A stretch of 64,000 nucleotides of DNA, from the NCBI GenBank assembly GCA_010356995.1, contig ML996693.1, forward strand, positions 124,001-188,000, written 5' to 3'. The number at the start of each line of letters is the position of its first letter. Position 1 is the stretch's first letter. Origin of the DNA: Trichodelitschia bisporula (Eukaryota > Ascomycota > Dothideomycetes > Phaeotrichales > Phaeotrichaceae). This document shows, piece after piece, positions 19,265 to 32,192 of this stretch. The position numbers were made by a program, and so were the translations under genes. The notes under the pieces were generated by a model, which was not told the DNA's origin, ran no database searches, and saw only the letters and a list, made by a program, of their open reading frames with translations.

Positions 19265-20501
19265 GGATGAGTGAGCGACCGACGGGCAGCAGGGGAAGTT
19301 GTGGCAATTGACGATTGACTTCGGCGCCGAGGCTGTTTCCTATTCGGACCTTGGGATGGGATCAGGGTGGGGCGGCGCCGACAGAGTAGTGGGGTTCAGC
19401 TACGTAAGCGGCACGAACGCTCGCCTATTCGGCGTTCACTGCTTTAAAGCCGTACACCCGTCGAATGATGCTTGGAATGCGCAGTACGGTAGATCGCATT
19501 TAGATAATTGTCCTTCGTGGGCATGCCGTGTATATGCAAGAATCAGCATCGGCCTTTGACGCAACATGTCGGGGATAGCCACCTCGCCCGCAGAGCGCGA
19601 ACCCCTCCGCCCCCCACCCTGCGCGAAATACCGTGCGTCATCCACGCACGCTGCGGGATGACGAAGCACAGCTTTGAGTTGCTCCGCTGCAGGCCGCTGC
19701 ATGCCGCGCCGGCTGCTCGGCCGCATGTTCGCTACCTGCCGTAGGAACTGACCGGCCGGAGTTCAAGCTTTGCCGGGAGGTTCTGACGCGGTGCGATCGG
19801 GCTTGCCGACGCGGAGTGGATTCTGGCCGCGCTGCCACGCGTATGACTGGCGAGCATGTGGGTTGATCGTGAGGGGACGGGATGCGGCTAGAAGGGCGAG
19901 AAAAGAGTGGGTCGCTGGTTTTTGTTACGCGAGCAGGTTTTTGGGTTAGGGGTCTTGGGGCGGTTTGCCACGCGGATTTGGGGTGAAGGGGGGTGAGGGG
20001 GGTTGAGGGTTATGGAGGGGAAAGAGGGGGGTGAATTGGGTGAGTTGGAACTGTTCTTGCGGCCCAATTGTCGGTGGGGATTATGCGAGTTATCGTGGTG
20101 CATGTGCAGTGAGCTCACGCGGTGTGACGTTCGGGGTGAAAGCAAAAATTCTTGAGACCGGGATGCTGGGTGTCAACGGTGTCAGTGGCGTTGGGTGGAT
20201 CGGCACCCATGCGCCAGGCACATGCGCGCGAGGCACACTCAGCCTTGACATGGGGCCTTTTGCTCGAATCCTTAAATATGCTTGCCCGGTTACCCGGAGT
20301 GGAGAGAAGACAATTGTTTTGCCATCTGGTAGCGGAATTGATCCCTGGTCTGCTTAACAATAGTTTGGTCGCCACTTTTGAAGCGAAGTTCGACGTTCAT
20401 CGATCTATATCATCTGTGTTCTCTCACTATCAGCGGAGGCTAGCTCGTCTACTTCCCACCTCCCTTTCTCCCTCCTCTCTCCCATTCACTCCTCGCCCGC
20501 G
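19265..20501. other. Intergenic stretch with the promoter of the MFS gene
   Basis: No supported gene. The last 100 nt before the ATG at 20502 are pyrimidine-rich (TCCCTTTCTCCCTCC), a common fungal core-promoter or leader feature. Confidence 0.5.
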
Positions 20502-22359
20502 ATGGACTACTCAGACAAAGAGAAGAGGAGCCTCGACAAGAGCGTGGGCAACTCCACCCCCGGCCATGACCGCTTCCAGGACACCGACAGCCAGGGCCAC
20601 CCCATGGAGCGGGCGGAGAGCCACTCCTCGACGTTGTCCCGCGTCAAGACGGTCAAGGACACCCAGTCGGGCCAGCTCGACGTGGTGATGAGCCGGATTC
20701 AGACCGAGCGCAGCCAGCACAGCGCCACGGTCGGAGCACGAGGCATTCGCAGCAGGCGGAGCAATAAGCCGCTCCCTCTCTTCGGCGGGAACAAACCCTA
20801 CCCTCCCAACCTTCCAGAGCGCGAGCAATACGTTGTTGAGTTTGATGGGGCGGACGACCCGTTGCATGCGCAGAACTGGCCCATCAGGAAGAAGATCATC
20901 ACGGCGGCTATCCTGGGGTACTGGACGTTTGTGGCGGCGTTCTCGAGCAGTCTGTTCTCGCCGGCGACGAGACCTGTGGCAGCCAAATTCGGCGTGTCAG
21001 GTGAGGTCGGTATCTTGGGCGTGTCGTTGTATGTGCTTGGGTTTGCGACGGGCCCGATGTTGTGGGCGCCGTTGTCGGAGCTCAAGGGGCGGAGGTTGCC
21101 GCTCTTGATTGCGAGCTTTGGGTTTACGTGCTTCGCGTTCATGGTTGCGACGGCCAAGGATCTTCAGACGGTGATTATTTGCCGGTTCTTCGGTGGTTTC
21201 TTTGGCGCGGCGCCGTTGACGATTGTCGCGGCTGTGTTTTCGGATATGTTTAACAACCAGAGCAGAGGGATGGCCGTATGTTGCTCTCCTTCCGAGTTAG
21301 ATGGACTTTGCTAACGGATCCAGATCACCATCTTCGCCATTGCAACCTTCACCGGCCCGCTTTGCGCACCGTTCATCGGCGGCTTCATCATCATGAATCC
21401 CAACATGGGCTGGCGCTGGACCGGATACATTGCCGGCATCATGGGTGCCATCGCTTTCATCCTCAATCTCTTCTGCCTTAACGAGACCTACCCGCCGATC
21501 CTCCTCATCGAAAAGGCCGAGGAGCTGCGCCGTCGTACCAAGAACTGGGGCATCCACGCCAAGCAGGAGGAAATCGAAATCGACTTCCGCGAGCTGATTG
21601 AGAAGAACTTTAGCCGGCCGATGCGCATGCTGTTCACCGAGCCCATTGTCCTACTGCTCAGCATCTACATGGCCTTCATCTATGGCCTGCTGTATCTTTT
21701 CTTGACGGCTTATCCGCTGGTCTTCCAGGGCGTGCACGGCATGAGCCCCGGTGTTGGCGGACTGCCCTTCTTCGGCATGATAATCGGTCAGATAATAGCT
21801 GGATTAGTGGTCGGTCTGCGCCAGCCATCGTACAACCGTAAACTGGCGGCGAACGGCGGTGTTCCAATTCCCGAATGGCGTCTGCCGGAAGTCATTGCGG
21901 GCGGGATTAGCTTCGCCGTTGGCCTCTTCTGGTGAGTTCCCCGCATTCCAAAACATGACAACGCTAACCCCGCTCAGGTTCGGCTGGACTGGTTATCGCC
22001 AGGACATCCACTGGATCGCGCCCACCCTCAGCGGCCTTCTCTCTGGCTTCGGGCTGATGTCTATTTTCCTGCAGGCGCTCAACTACCTCGTTGATGCGTA
22101 CCTCATGTTCGCTGCGTCGGCTATTGCCGCTAATACCTTCCTGCGGTCGCTGGCTGGCGCCGGATTCCCTATGTTCGCGACGTACATGTTTAATGGTATG
22201 GGGATTGAGTGGGCGTCGACGCTACTCGGCTGCGTGGCCGCGGCGCTGGTGCCTGTGCCGATCTGGTTCTATCTCCGTGGCGCGAAGATCCGCGCGAAGA
22301 GCGCGTATGCGCCGACACACATCATGCCGCCGCCACGGAAGGACGAGGAGGAGTTGTAG
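20502..22359 (+). CDS. MFS transporter, DHA1 family (polyamine/drug-type), 587 aa
   Basis: Three exons (20502-21275, 21324-21931, 21978-22359) with introns of 48 and 46 nt give 588 codons with stop. A hydrophilic N-terminus of about 115 residues precedes [14 protein letters not shown] and the first helix. The signatures of fungal DHA1 proteins are present: [13 protein letters not shown], the loop-2/3 motif [26 protein letters not shown] and [10 protein letters not shown] with WRWTGY, then a long central loop and a second six-helix half. The relatives are TPO1/FLU1-type H+ antiporters for polyamines or drugs in the plasma membrane. No biosynthetic gene adjoins it, so a cluster-specific substrate is not indicated. 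Confidence 0.92.
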
Positions 22360-23074
22360 GTGTCTGAATTGGTGAAGAGTGAAGTGTGAAAAGTGCATCT
22401 GTATATCGTTGGGGGGTTGATACCCGGCGTTCCTGATCTGAGCGGTGTCTTTCGACCCGCTGTCCTGTACCATAGTACTACGGTACGTATAGAATTCCGT
22501 AAATTAATTTGTATTGGCTATTCATTGAGGTTGTCTGAAGATCTGGTGTCCTGCATGTGCCTGCGCCGTCCGCCAACTAAGTAGCCTCTGAAGCGGGTTA
22601 GCGATGCAGTATGACGTGACGATGAGAGAAGGGATTCAACTGAGGATGGAGCTCCACCACTAACTTCGGCGGAGAACCTGCTACATGACGTTGAAGACAT
22701 GATCGTTGCTATCGACATTTCATCGAGGTTGAAGCAAGCACATCCAGATGAGCGCCACATGCGGAAATGGCCAGTGTGGCTGAACCGCTCGGACGCGCCA
22801 CAGACGCGCCACGCACGCGCAATCACCCGCCAAGCAACCGCGAAGCTGGAAAAACTTTGATCCTGCTCACCTTTTCGTAGCGCGCTGCGCCTGGTCACTT
22901 TCCCGTACATCACCGTAACGCGACTTTCTACAAGCCCTCCATCCATACCTCCTCCACGTCCCACCCGTCCAACAGCAACGCCCCTCTGCAGCTTCACGTT
23001 TGTTTACGCACGTCATAGAATACCAGCGAACTCAACCAGCAGAACTCCGGGCCGCGCAGCGGCTGAAACCGACG
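22360..23074. other. Intergenic stretch, 3' of the transporter and 5' of the PHD gene
   Basis: Open frames on the minus strand (22518-22997) show no family features. The last 150 nt hold C-rich leader-like sequence before the ATG at 23075. Confidence 0.5.
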
Positions 23075-25891
23075 ATGGCGCCTCGTGCCTCCACGAGGCT
23101 CGCGCCGCGGGAGCCATCGCAAGAGACCCATGAGGCTGAACCCGTTCCGCTGCTACAGCAGATTCGTGGCTGCTGGGAGTTTGCCTGTCTGGCGCAATAT
23201 CTGGTGCTGTTTGGGAAAGCTGTGAAGATTGACAGTGTGGATGTAGAGGTGGGGTTCCCTCGGTGCAGATGCGCGCCTGCGCACTGGCATAGTGACTTCG
23301 AGGCCGTAAACGTTGACAGCCCCGCAGGACTTGGAGGTGGAGTGCATGAAGGTTGAGCCATCGCCGAAGCTGGCAGAGATTGGTCTGGCGCTGCTCAAGT
23401 GCGTGTCATCGCATCGCGGATTGACGTATGTATCCCCTGTGCTGTCTATCCCCGAGCTCACCGTCGCCAGGCCGGCCATCTTCGATGAGTACGCGCGCCG
23501 CCAGTATGTGGCCAAGGCACCCGAGCGCAACCCGTTCGGCGAAGGTGAGGAGCCGTTGAGCTTCCAGAGCCTGGACATCATGACTCGGATCAAGGTGCTT
23601 CACCAGCTCTCCGTCTGGAGCTTCCACAACCCGAACACAATCCGCGACCGCATGGATGAGGCTGGGGAATATCCGACGGATTGGGTACGTGGTGCACAGC
23701 ACTCACCAGGGCGAAGCTTACTGTTGCAGCGCATCGAGCCTGTGGGCGTCGATCATCTGGACCGCAAATACTACGTACTGAGCGATAGTCGGCTGTACCG
23801 CGAGACGAAGCCTCACATCCCTGAGATGCCGCCCCCGAAAAGAAAGAAGGCTCCTGCCAAGAGTGCTCGCGGTTCGCGCGCTTCCCGCCGTCGTTCCCAG
23901 GTCGACAGTCCGGAAGCGGAGGAAGTGCAACCCGAGAGTGCCGACACAGACGACTACATCACTCCCCAGTGGGAGCTCATCGCAGTCGACAAGGAAGAGT
24001 ACGACGCGTTTCTGGAGACAATTCGCAAGTCAAAGCGTCCGAAGGACAAGGAGCTCTACCGCGCTGTCCAGGAGAACGTCTTCCCTATCCTTGAAGAACG
24101 TCATGAAGCGCACATGCGGAAGCTGGCCAAGCAGAGGAGGGAGCTGGAGGCTCTCGAGAAGCTTGCTACTGCCAAGCGCTCCAGCCGCCTCGCTGGAAAG
24201 AAGGAGAAAGAAGAGGAGCAGCGGCGGGTCGAAGAGGCTGAACGCAAACGCCTGGCAGACCTCAAGACGGCTCAACAAGCAATGGCACGTGAGCAAAAGA
24301 TGCAAGAAGTACGCCTTTCGTATCCATCATTCCAGTCTACTTCCATTTCGTTAACCTCTTCGTTAACCTTTTCTAGGCCCGTGAATCGCGCATGATGACT
24401 CGGGAACAGCGCATTCGTGAACGCGAAATGAAGCGCGTCCTTGAAGAGGAAAAGCTCAGGGAAGCGGAGAAGTTGCTTACCGACGAACAGGCCCGCCAAC
24501 GCCGGGTGTCTGAGCGCGCTCTCAAGACGGCCGTTTCTAAGCGCAAGCGGGCTCTCAGCGAGTTGCAGCAGGACGACTGGGTGTTTGACTGCTCGGTCTG
24601 CGGTGTCCATGGCCAGAATATCGTGGGTATTGATGCTCCGCCCTTTTCACTTCTGACTGTCCAGGACGACGGAACTCACTCCATCGCGTGCGATACCTGC
24701 GGCATCTGGCAGCATAGCGCCTGCCACGGCATCAAGCAATCCGATGCTGAGAAGGAAGACTTCCAGTTCCTGTGCAAGGACTGCATTCGCAAGAAGGAGA
24801 ACGCGCTACAGGGATCCGCGGTTCGCGTTGACACTACCCCTACCAAGGTGCAGCCTACCCCGGGCTCGCATGCATCTGGATCCCCGGCGAAGAAGTCGAA
24901 GACCATCTCCGCCTCTCCCAATGGCCACATGCAGAGCAACGTCACCGTATCTGGGAAGCCGTCGATGCCTTCTCCTCGGCCGGCCGCTTACCCCGGTGCG
25001 CCTCCTCTGCCGCCGCCCGTCTCCAACATGCCGGCTAGCTACCACGCGGCTCTGGTCCCGGCTCCAGCGAGCGATGTCATTTCGATGAAGACGTCGAAGC
25101 CTGTTTCCGCGTCGCCTAATGGCCAGATGAAGAGCAACGTCTCCAAGACCGGAAGCCCGGCCAAACCGTCTCCTCGCGGGCTCGTCTACCCCAATGCGCC
25201 TCCCCTCCCACCGCCGACCTCCGATGTGCCGCCCAGCTACCTCGCAGCCCAGGTCGCTGCTCAGACTCCCAACGGTGGCTCTCGCTCCGCCTCGGCTTCC
25301 TTCGGCGCCAACGGCACTGGCTCGCACGCCCCGTGGATCGTGTACCAGCCTTCCCCCGCACCGGTTCGTTCAGCCAGCTCGTCCTTCTCACTTTCGTACA
25401 ATCAGCGCATGACGCTGGATCCTTACGTCAAGATCGCGCAGCAGCCCAGCTCCTCACACACCCCCATCACGCCGCGCCAAAACGGACAGCCGCGCTACGC
25501 CAGTCCGCTGACGAACGGGCATACTAACGCCTCCCAGTCAACACCGCATATCTTCGCCACGCCTGCTGCGCGCGATGGCACACACCAAGAACTTGTTCCC
25601 GAGAGCGTAGTCAAGGATAACCTGCAGAATACCTCGTTCTCGACTCCGCAGGGCACTTACGGCACTCCTGGTGTCACTGGTGAGCTTCTGCCTGGCTCTA
25701 CGCCGGGGTACTCGCCTTCGAAGCACTCGTCTCCGGTTGCTGCTCACTCTAGTCCCGCGATTGGCCCTCTTTCGACTCCTGTTTTCCCGGCGCCGACGAG
25801 CTTTGACTCGGAGCTGCCGGAGGAGGAGATGCATCATGGCTCGCCGGTTAAGAAGGCGGCGCCTAGTCCTCCGGCGATGTCGCTGGACTAG
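23075..25891 (+). CDS. DDT-WHIM-PHD chromatin protein (ISWI accessory subunit-like)
   Basis: Five exons (23075-23248, 23328-23425, 23471-23684, 23730-24308, 24377-25891) sum to 860 codons with stop. Three introns are 3n long, and two of these (both 45 nt) leave an open but false frame if read through. A DDT-like domain (WEFACLAQYLVLFG to GLTPAIFDEYARRQY) is followed by WHIM-like motifs (IKVLHQLSVWSF and RIEPVGVDHLDRKYYVLSD). A long charged coiled-coil region follows, then a PHD finger (CSVCGVHG, CDTCGIWQHSACHG, FLCKDC). A Pro/Ser/Ala-rich tail contains an imperfect internal repeat around YPGAPPLPPPVSN and YPNAPPLPPPTSD. DDT-WHIM proteins bridge ISWI remodellers to linker DNA and PHD fingers read histone H3 tails, as in yeast Ioc2-type subunits. 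Location: nucleus. Confidence 0.87.
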
Positions 25892-26739
25892 AGCGTGTCT
25901 ACGGCACACTGGTTTCTTTTTTTCTTTTTGCACTTCGGGGTGGTTGTGAAGATGGTGATGCGAAATGTTGAGCGGTGTCCTTCACGATGGAGTAATGGCT
26001 GGGTTATGAAATCGGCGTTCAAAAGGTGGTCTCCTACGATCTGTTGCGGATGCCCGTCCTAGATTCTCGTTTTTCATCTAATGATTTCGGATGGTGGGCG
26101 TGACGATTTCGGCGACTATGGTTTACAATGGAGGTGGTATTTTTCGGCGTTGGGTCTCGGAGTCCCGGGTCGTCTGTTACGGAGGTGTATCTGCATTGCG
26201 TGACGGCGGCCGAGAACATGCTCGCTGCCTTTGGTTCTGGTTGATGCGATCTACTAGAATAGCCGGAAGAGAAATAATCATCTTCACCCCCAGGCCCGGC
26301 CCGCATCCGCCTTAGTACGGAAGCTTCCTGTCCATGCAACAACGCCCCGCAGTTCCTTCCCACCGCAAGCGTCGCGTCCAACCCCAAGACCGCCCAAAAT
26401 AAGCCCTGCCCCGATATACGCGGCGTATACAGCCATTATCTCTCCGCACTATACGCACTCAACCCGCAACACGCCATGGCCGCCCCAAGCACCCGACTCC
26501 GCAACTATGGTTCCGCGTTCTGTGTTTTTCCGTCGAGAGGAGCCGACGCCGGCTGTGGGGTAGCTAATTCATCGTGCTATCCATGCGGCGCGGCGCGGTC
26601 TGGCGTACCGAGCTTGCTAAATTCGACTTTAATAGATAGATGTCGTGCCCGCGGCCGCGCGGAGCTTGAAGCCGCGACGACTTCTCCATTCATTTGAGGA
26701 GCGACCGGTTTACGCTCTTTTGAGGTCACGACGCTCGCT
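25892..26739. other. Intergenic region upstream of the GH35 gene
   Basis: No gene supported. A T-rich stretch at 25915-25930 follows the PHD gene and could mark its 3' end. The 250 nt before 26740 must contain the GH35 promoter; no binding site could be assigned with confidence. Confidence 0.5.
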
Positions 26740-29700
26740 ATGAGGTTCTCTACAGTGCTTGCGGCGCTGGGTGTGTGCGGCTCGGTGTTGGGCGGGAATG
26801 CCGGCGCGGGGAAGAGCGTCGTTCACGGGCAGGAGCGGTTGCAGGACATTGTATGTGGTTCTATTCGCGATGATGGGGAGGCTAATTGTGCCTATAGGTA
26901 ACATGGGACGAACACTCCCTCTTCGTCCACGGCCGGCGCATAATGTTCTATAGCGGCGAAGTCCACCCCTTCCGGTACCCGCATCCCACCCCTAGCCCCT
27001 CACCCCCTCTAACCCCGGCCCTCAAGTCTCCCCGTCCCCTCCCTCTGGCTCGACATCTTCCAAAAGATCCGGTCCATGGGCTACACCGGCGTATCCTTTT
27101 ACATCGACTGGGCGCTGCTAGAAGGCACCCCCGGCACTATCCGCGCCTCCGGCGTCTTCGCCCTCGAGCCCTTCTTCGACGCCGCCCAAAAGGCGGGGAT
27201 CTACCTCCTCGCCCGTCCGGGGCCGTATATCAACGCCGAAGCCTCCGGCGGCGGGTTCCCGGGATGGTTGGCAAGGCTACCCGGGAGATTGCGCACGGCG
27301 GATGCTGCGTATCTGAATGCCAGTGATTTGTACACCTCCGTCATCGGGGCGAAGATCGCAGCGGCGCAGATCACGCACGGCGGGCCGGTTATTCTGTTTC
27401 AGCCGGAAAATGAATATACGTCTGCGACGCGCGGCGTGCCTTTCCCGGACCCGATTTATATGCGCGCGGTGCAGGCGCAGTATCGGCGGGCAGGGATCAC
27501 GGTGCCGATGGTTAGTAACGATGCGGGGATAAAGGGGAACAATGCACCTGGCACGGAGGGGGGGCTGGATATATATGGACATGATGGGTATCCGCTTGGT
27601 TTTAATTGTGCGCATCCGGATAATTGGCCGAAGGGGAATTTGCCGACGAATTGGAGGGATATGCATTATCAGATTAGTCCGGCGACGCCGTATGCTATTC
27701 CTGAGGTGAGTTTATTTTATGGGTATGGGGGGGGGGGGCGACGAGGCTGATGATTATAGTTTCAAGGGGGGGCGTTTGATCCGTGGGGCGGGCCTGGGTA
27801 TGAGAAGTGCGCGCAGCTGGTGAATCATGAGTATGAGCGCGTGTTCTACAAGAATGATATCAGCTTCGGGGTTACCATTTTCAATCTCTACATGGTAGGC
27901 TCCCTCCCCCCCCCCCTCCTCTCCCCACCTTCTTATTCCCCAGACCTACGGCGGCACGAACTGGGGTAACCTCGGCCACCCAGGCGGCTACACGTCCTAC
28001 GACTACGGCGCAGCGATAACAGAAGAGCGCGGCATCAACCGCACGAAATACAGCGAGGCGAAACTGATCGCGAACTCCATCCTCGCGAGTCCGGCGTATC
28101 TGAGCGCGTTCGCGGAGTTCGGGACCAATGGGACTTTTGTTAATAACTCGGCGCTGTCGATTACGCGCCTACAGGGCAGTGATGTCCAGACGCAGTTCTT
28201 CGTCATACGGTGAGTAGCTTGCTTGGTGAAGGTTGGAGGGAGCTGATGTGGACAGGCACACGGCGTACAACTCCAAGAAATCGGAGCCTTACCGCCTCAC
28301 CATCCCCACGTCGGCGGGCACGATGCGCATCCCCCAAGCCGCAGGCGCCCTCACCCTGCACGGGCGGGACAGCAAGATCATGGTGACAGACTTCGACCTC
28401 GGCGGAATCAACATCCTCTACTCCACCGCCGAAATCCTAACCTGGTACGCCCCCGCCCCCCACCCCCCTCTTACCACACCCCTAAATTAACACCCCCTCA
28501 GGCAGAAATACACCGACCGCACCATCCTCGTCATCTACACCGGCTCAAACGAGCAACACGAACTCGCCATAACCGAATCCACCCTCGGCAACGCCAGCAC
28601 CGTCGACGTCGACCCGCGCTTCATCGAAGGCGCGGGCGAGAGCGTGTCCGCCGCCTCCACGGAAAATGGGCACGTGGTCCTGAGCTTCAAGTCCGCTGCG
28701 CAGGACCGCATCGTACGCGTTGCGAATCTGTACATCCATATCTTGGACCGTGACTCGGCGCACAAGACCTGGGTCCTGCCCTTCACGCCCGATGCCCCCA
28801 CCTCCGCCTCCGTGCCGTACTACATCCAGCCCGGTGTGTCGAACGCCATCATCCACGGCGGCTATCTGATGCGCACCGCCGCGGTAATCGGCCGCGAAAT
28901 GGCGCTAACAGGCGACATCGACCGCACGACGACGATTCGGATCCTCGGCGGCGCACCACGTCCCCTCACCGCGCTGTACTTTAACGACATGCGCACCCCC
29001 ATCCCCTTTGAACAAGACGAAGCCACGGGAATCGTAACCGCAGAACTCGAGTTCCGCGAACCCGTCATAAAACTCCCCAAACTGAGCAAACTGCAGTGGT
29101 ACACAGTCGACAGCCTCCCCGAAGTGAGCGGGAATTATTCCGACGCGGGATGGACGCCCGCGACGATGACCAACTCACTGAATCCCCGCCGTCCAACCAC
29201 GCCGACCAGTTTATACGCGAGCGATTACGGCTACCACGCCGGCTCGATCCTGTACCGCGGCCACTTCCGCGGCAACGGCCGCGAGTCCAGCATAAGCCTA
29301 ACCACGCAAGGCGGCTCCGCATTCGGCATGTCCGCGTGGCTAGACTCCACGTACCTGGGCAGTTGGCGCGGGCACCCCGACGCCGAGGCGCACAACAGCA
29401 CATTCAGCATCGGTCCGCAGACCGCCGGCTCGCCGCACGTGCTCACCGTGGGCATCGACCACATGGGCCTAGACGAGAACTGGAATGTCGGGGCTGACCA
29501 GATGAAAAAGCCGCGCGGTATCCTGGATTACAAGTTGGCGGGGCACGCGGCTACCGATGTGAGCTGGAAAGTAACCGGCAACCTCGGCGGCGAGTCATAT
29601 CACGACCACGCCCGGGGCCCGCTGAACGAAGGCGGGCTGTACGCCGAGCGCGCCGGGTTCCACCTTCCCTCTCCCCCCGTGAACGGGGCCGGATGGCGCG

Positions 29701-30122
29701 CCAGTGCGGGTCCGACAGAGGGGATTGCGCGGGCGGGCATCGCACTGTTCACCACGAGCTTCAACCTCGACATTCCAGCCGGGTACGACGTGCCCCTGTC
29801 CCTACAATTCAAGAACGGAACGGGCGGGGAGGTGCCGGCGGGCAGCACGTGGGCGGCGTATCGCGCGCAGGTGTGGGTCAACGGGTGGCAGTTTGGGAAG
29901 TACGTCCATACTCTGGGACCGCAGACGAGATTCCCGGTTCCAGAGGGGATTTGGAATTATAGGGGGCGGAATTGGGTCGCGGTTAGTTTGTGGGCGATGG
30001 AGGAGGGGGGGGCGCATGTGGAGGGTCTTGAGCTGGTTGCGGGACAGGCGGTGCAGACGGGGCTGGGGGAGGTTAAGGTTGTGGAGAGTCCGGGGTGGAA
30101 GGGGAGGGAGGGGGTGTATTAG
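26740..30122 (+). CDS. Secreted beta-galactosidase, GH35, 1025 aa
   Basis: Seven exons (26740-26850, 26898-26974, 27027-27705, 27760-27894, 27944-28209, 28256-28444, 28502-30122) sum to 1026 codons with stop, the normal size of fungal GH35 enzymes. A signal peptide ([19 protein letters not shown]) is followed by [14 protein letters not shown] and [26 protein letters not shown] is a GH35 hallmark. The acid/base Glu lies in PENEYT (about residue 190) and the nucleophile Glu in IPEFQGG (about residue 288). The C-terminal jelly-roll domains end with [16 protein letters not shown]. It removes terminal beta-galactosyl residues from plant cell-wall side chains or galactosides outside the cell. All introns are short (46-57 nt), and two have C-rich or G-rich homopolymers inside. 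Confidence 0.94.
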
Positions 30123-31143
30123 CGGGAAGCGTAGCCGTAATATCAACTTGCGGGAAGGGTGCTTGAGCCTCCGTCAAGTATGCGTACTATTTACTGGATC
30201 GGAATGGCCAAATCTCGCTGTTTTCGTGTGCCAGAGGGTCAGATCCCAAGATTGCTGATTCCAAGTGGCCCAGATTCGATTATCCTTATCCCGTAAAACA
30301 GGAGTCACCACAGACGGAACGGAGTTCAAGCAAGAACAGATGCGGGCCGACACGGGCGTGATAGGGCTGGATCATCCACTTCCCGATATGGCTAGCACCG
30401 GTGAACAACCGGAGTTCGATGCGAGATGCGGGTGTCGGTGCGCATATGGAACACGATCTTGTGTGTGGGGTCATGACGCGGGGAGGGTTCCAGATGAGGC
30501 AAGTGTCAGCTGCAGCTTATAGCCCTAGCTGATATCGTGGGGGCTCTCGGAGATGTAATTTAGAAAGCTTGAGTGAGCGAAGGAATGAAAGGTTGAAGCT
30601 GAAAGGACTAGCAGAGGAACGAGTCCGACCGAGTCTAGGACAGAATATGGAGATTTGGAGTATCTCGCCGCCACCTCGAGTTGCAACAGTCAATGTCAGC
30701 AGCTCCGGAGGATGTCGTCCATCGATTTCCCAGCATGCTGTTCTCAGAGGCGTTAGCAATGCCCCGCTGGATGCCATGTTCGGGAAGCACACTACATAGA
30801 GGAATGTACGCGAATAGGGCATACCATTCTTTCCGCCCCTTTCGCTCGCCGCATCGGAGTCCGCTCCCGATTGCGCCGTGCACCAACCCGCTCACTCCGA
30901 TCCGCAGATCGTCCGAAGCCACAAATCGCATCAAGCTAATGCGATGCTGAGATCCAAGCGATGAGCTTGGGCTTGACCTCAGCCTGGCGTTGCTAACGAC
31001 CCGTCAAGCATGTGATATCTTAATCAATCCCATCATGCGCGCGTGCGATGTATGGATGCAGTAAAGACAGCGATATAAGCCTTGGGCCTGCGCACACAAA
31101 ACGGACGGGATGGCTCAGCGACTTCTCAACTGCCAACGTCGTG
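30123..31143. other. Intergenic region between GH35 and cutinase genes
   Basis: No gene supported. The stretch carries the cutinase promoter; no TATA box could be placed with confidence. Confidence 0.5.
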
Positions 31144-32192
31144 ATGAAGCTCCATATCCTCCTCCTCGCCAGCGCGCTCGCTGCCAGCGCTACGCCGCAT
31201 CTCGCGGTGAGGCAGAGCAAAGGCAAAGGCTCCGCAAAGGGAAAAGGCTCCAGTCCCGCCTCAAGCGGAGACACACCCGCCGCCGGCGGTAACACCAACA
31301 CCGCGATGCCGAACGGGTGGGAGCCAGTGACCAAATCTCCGTCTGGGGGAGGCGAGCCGTGTCTCCAGCCCGTGGACTGCGATTACTCGCATTTGACGAT
31401 GAATGACCTGGTCAACGGACAGTGCAAGATGGTAACGTTCATCTTCGCACGGGCTACGACGGAGGCGGGGAATATGGTGCGTCTGCCCTTTGGTGCTGTG
31501 GGTGACTGCTAATGGACAGGGCGCGGCGGCGGGCTCGGGGGTCGCGAGATACCTCGCTGGACACTACGGGCTGCCGAATGTTGCGATCCAGGGGGTCAAG
31601 TATCCGGCTGATATTGCGGGCAACTTGATGCCGGGCGGGTGCAGCTCGGCGGGGATCAGCGAGTCGGTGAGGCTGTTCAACCTCGCCAACACCAAGTGTC
31701 CAGAGACCATCATCGTGGCGGGAGGATACAGGTAAGCCGCCAATGCCGGAGTCACAAGCAGAGCTGACACCCCACAGCCAAGGCACAGCCTGCATGCACC
31801 GCTCGATCCCGAAGCTAACAGCAGCCGTGCAATCCAAGATTGTCGGCGTCGTGCTCTTCGGCGATACGCAGGCCGCGCAGACAGGCCGCAAGATCCAGGG
31901 CCTCGGACCGGAGAAGGTCAAGATCTACTGCAATACGGGTGACGGGGTGTGCGGCGGGACGTTGGCGATTACGACGGCTCATTTCCAGTATACGCCGTTT
32001 GTGGCTCCGGCGACACAGTTCTTGATTGAGCGGATTGATGCGAAGCGTGGGTCAAAGGCAATTCCACCTGGAGCACCGGCGGCTGCAGCGGCAGGTCAAG
32101 AAGGAGCGGCTCCGGCAGCAGGGACGACTCCGGCAGAAGGGGCAGCTCCGGTCACGGAAGCGCCAGCTGGGCCCGCGGCGGAAGAGGGATGA
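31144..32192 (+). CDS. Secreted cutinase, CE5, with low-complexity tails, 319 aa
   Basis: Three exons (31144-31476, 31520-31731, 31778-32192), 320 codons with stop. A signal peptide (MKLHILLLASALAASATP) is followed by a Lys/Gly/Ser-rich stretch (QSKGKGSAKGKGSS) of about 40 residues. The cutinase core starts near CDYSHLTMNDLVNGQC and has FIFARATTEAGNMG, an altered form of the usual ARGSTE-GN-G motif. The triad is Ser in GGYSQG (codon 182, split by intron 2), Asp in NTGDGVC (about 237) and His in TAHFQYT (about 250). After the core a tail of about 45 residues is rich in Ala, Pro, Gly and Glu. It hydrolyses cutin or other polyesters outside the cell. The ATG was chosen because the signal peptide begins there; the frame is also open upstream. 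Confidence 0.9.

Noticed and set aside
22518-22997. Minus-strand frame of 159 codons between the transporter and the PHD gene
   Set aside because: Composition typical of antisense GC-rich DNA; no motif; overlaps the promoter of the PHD gene.
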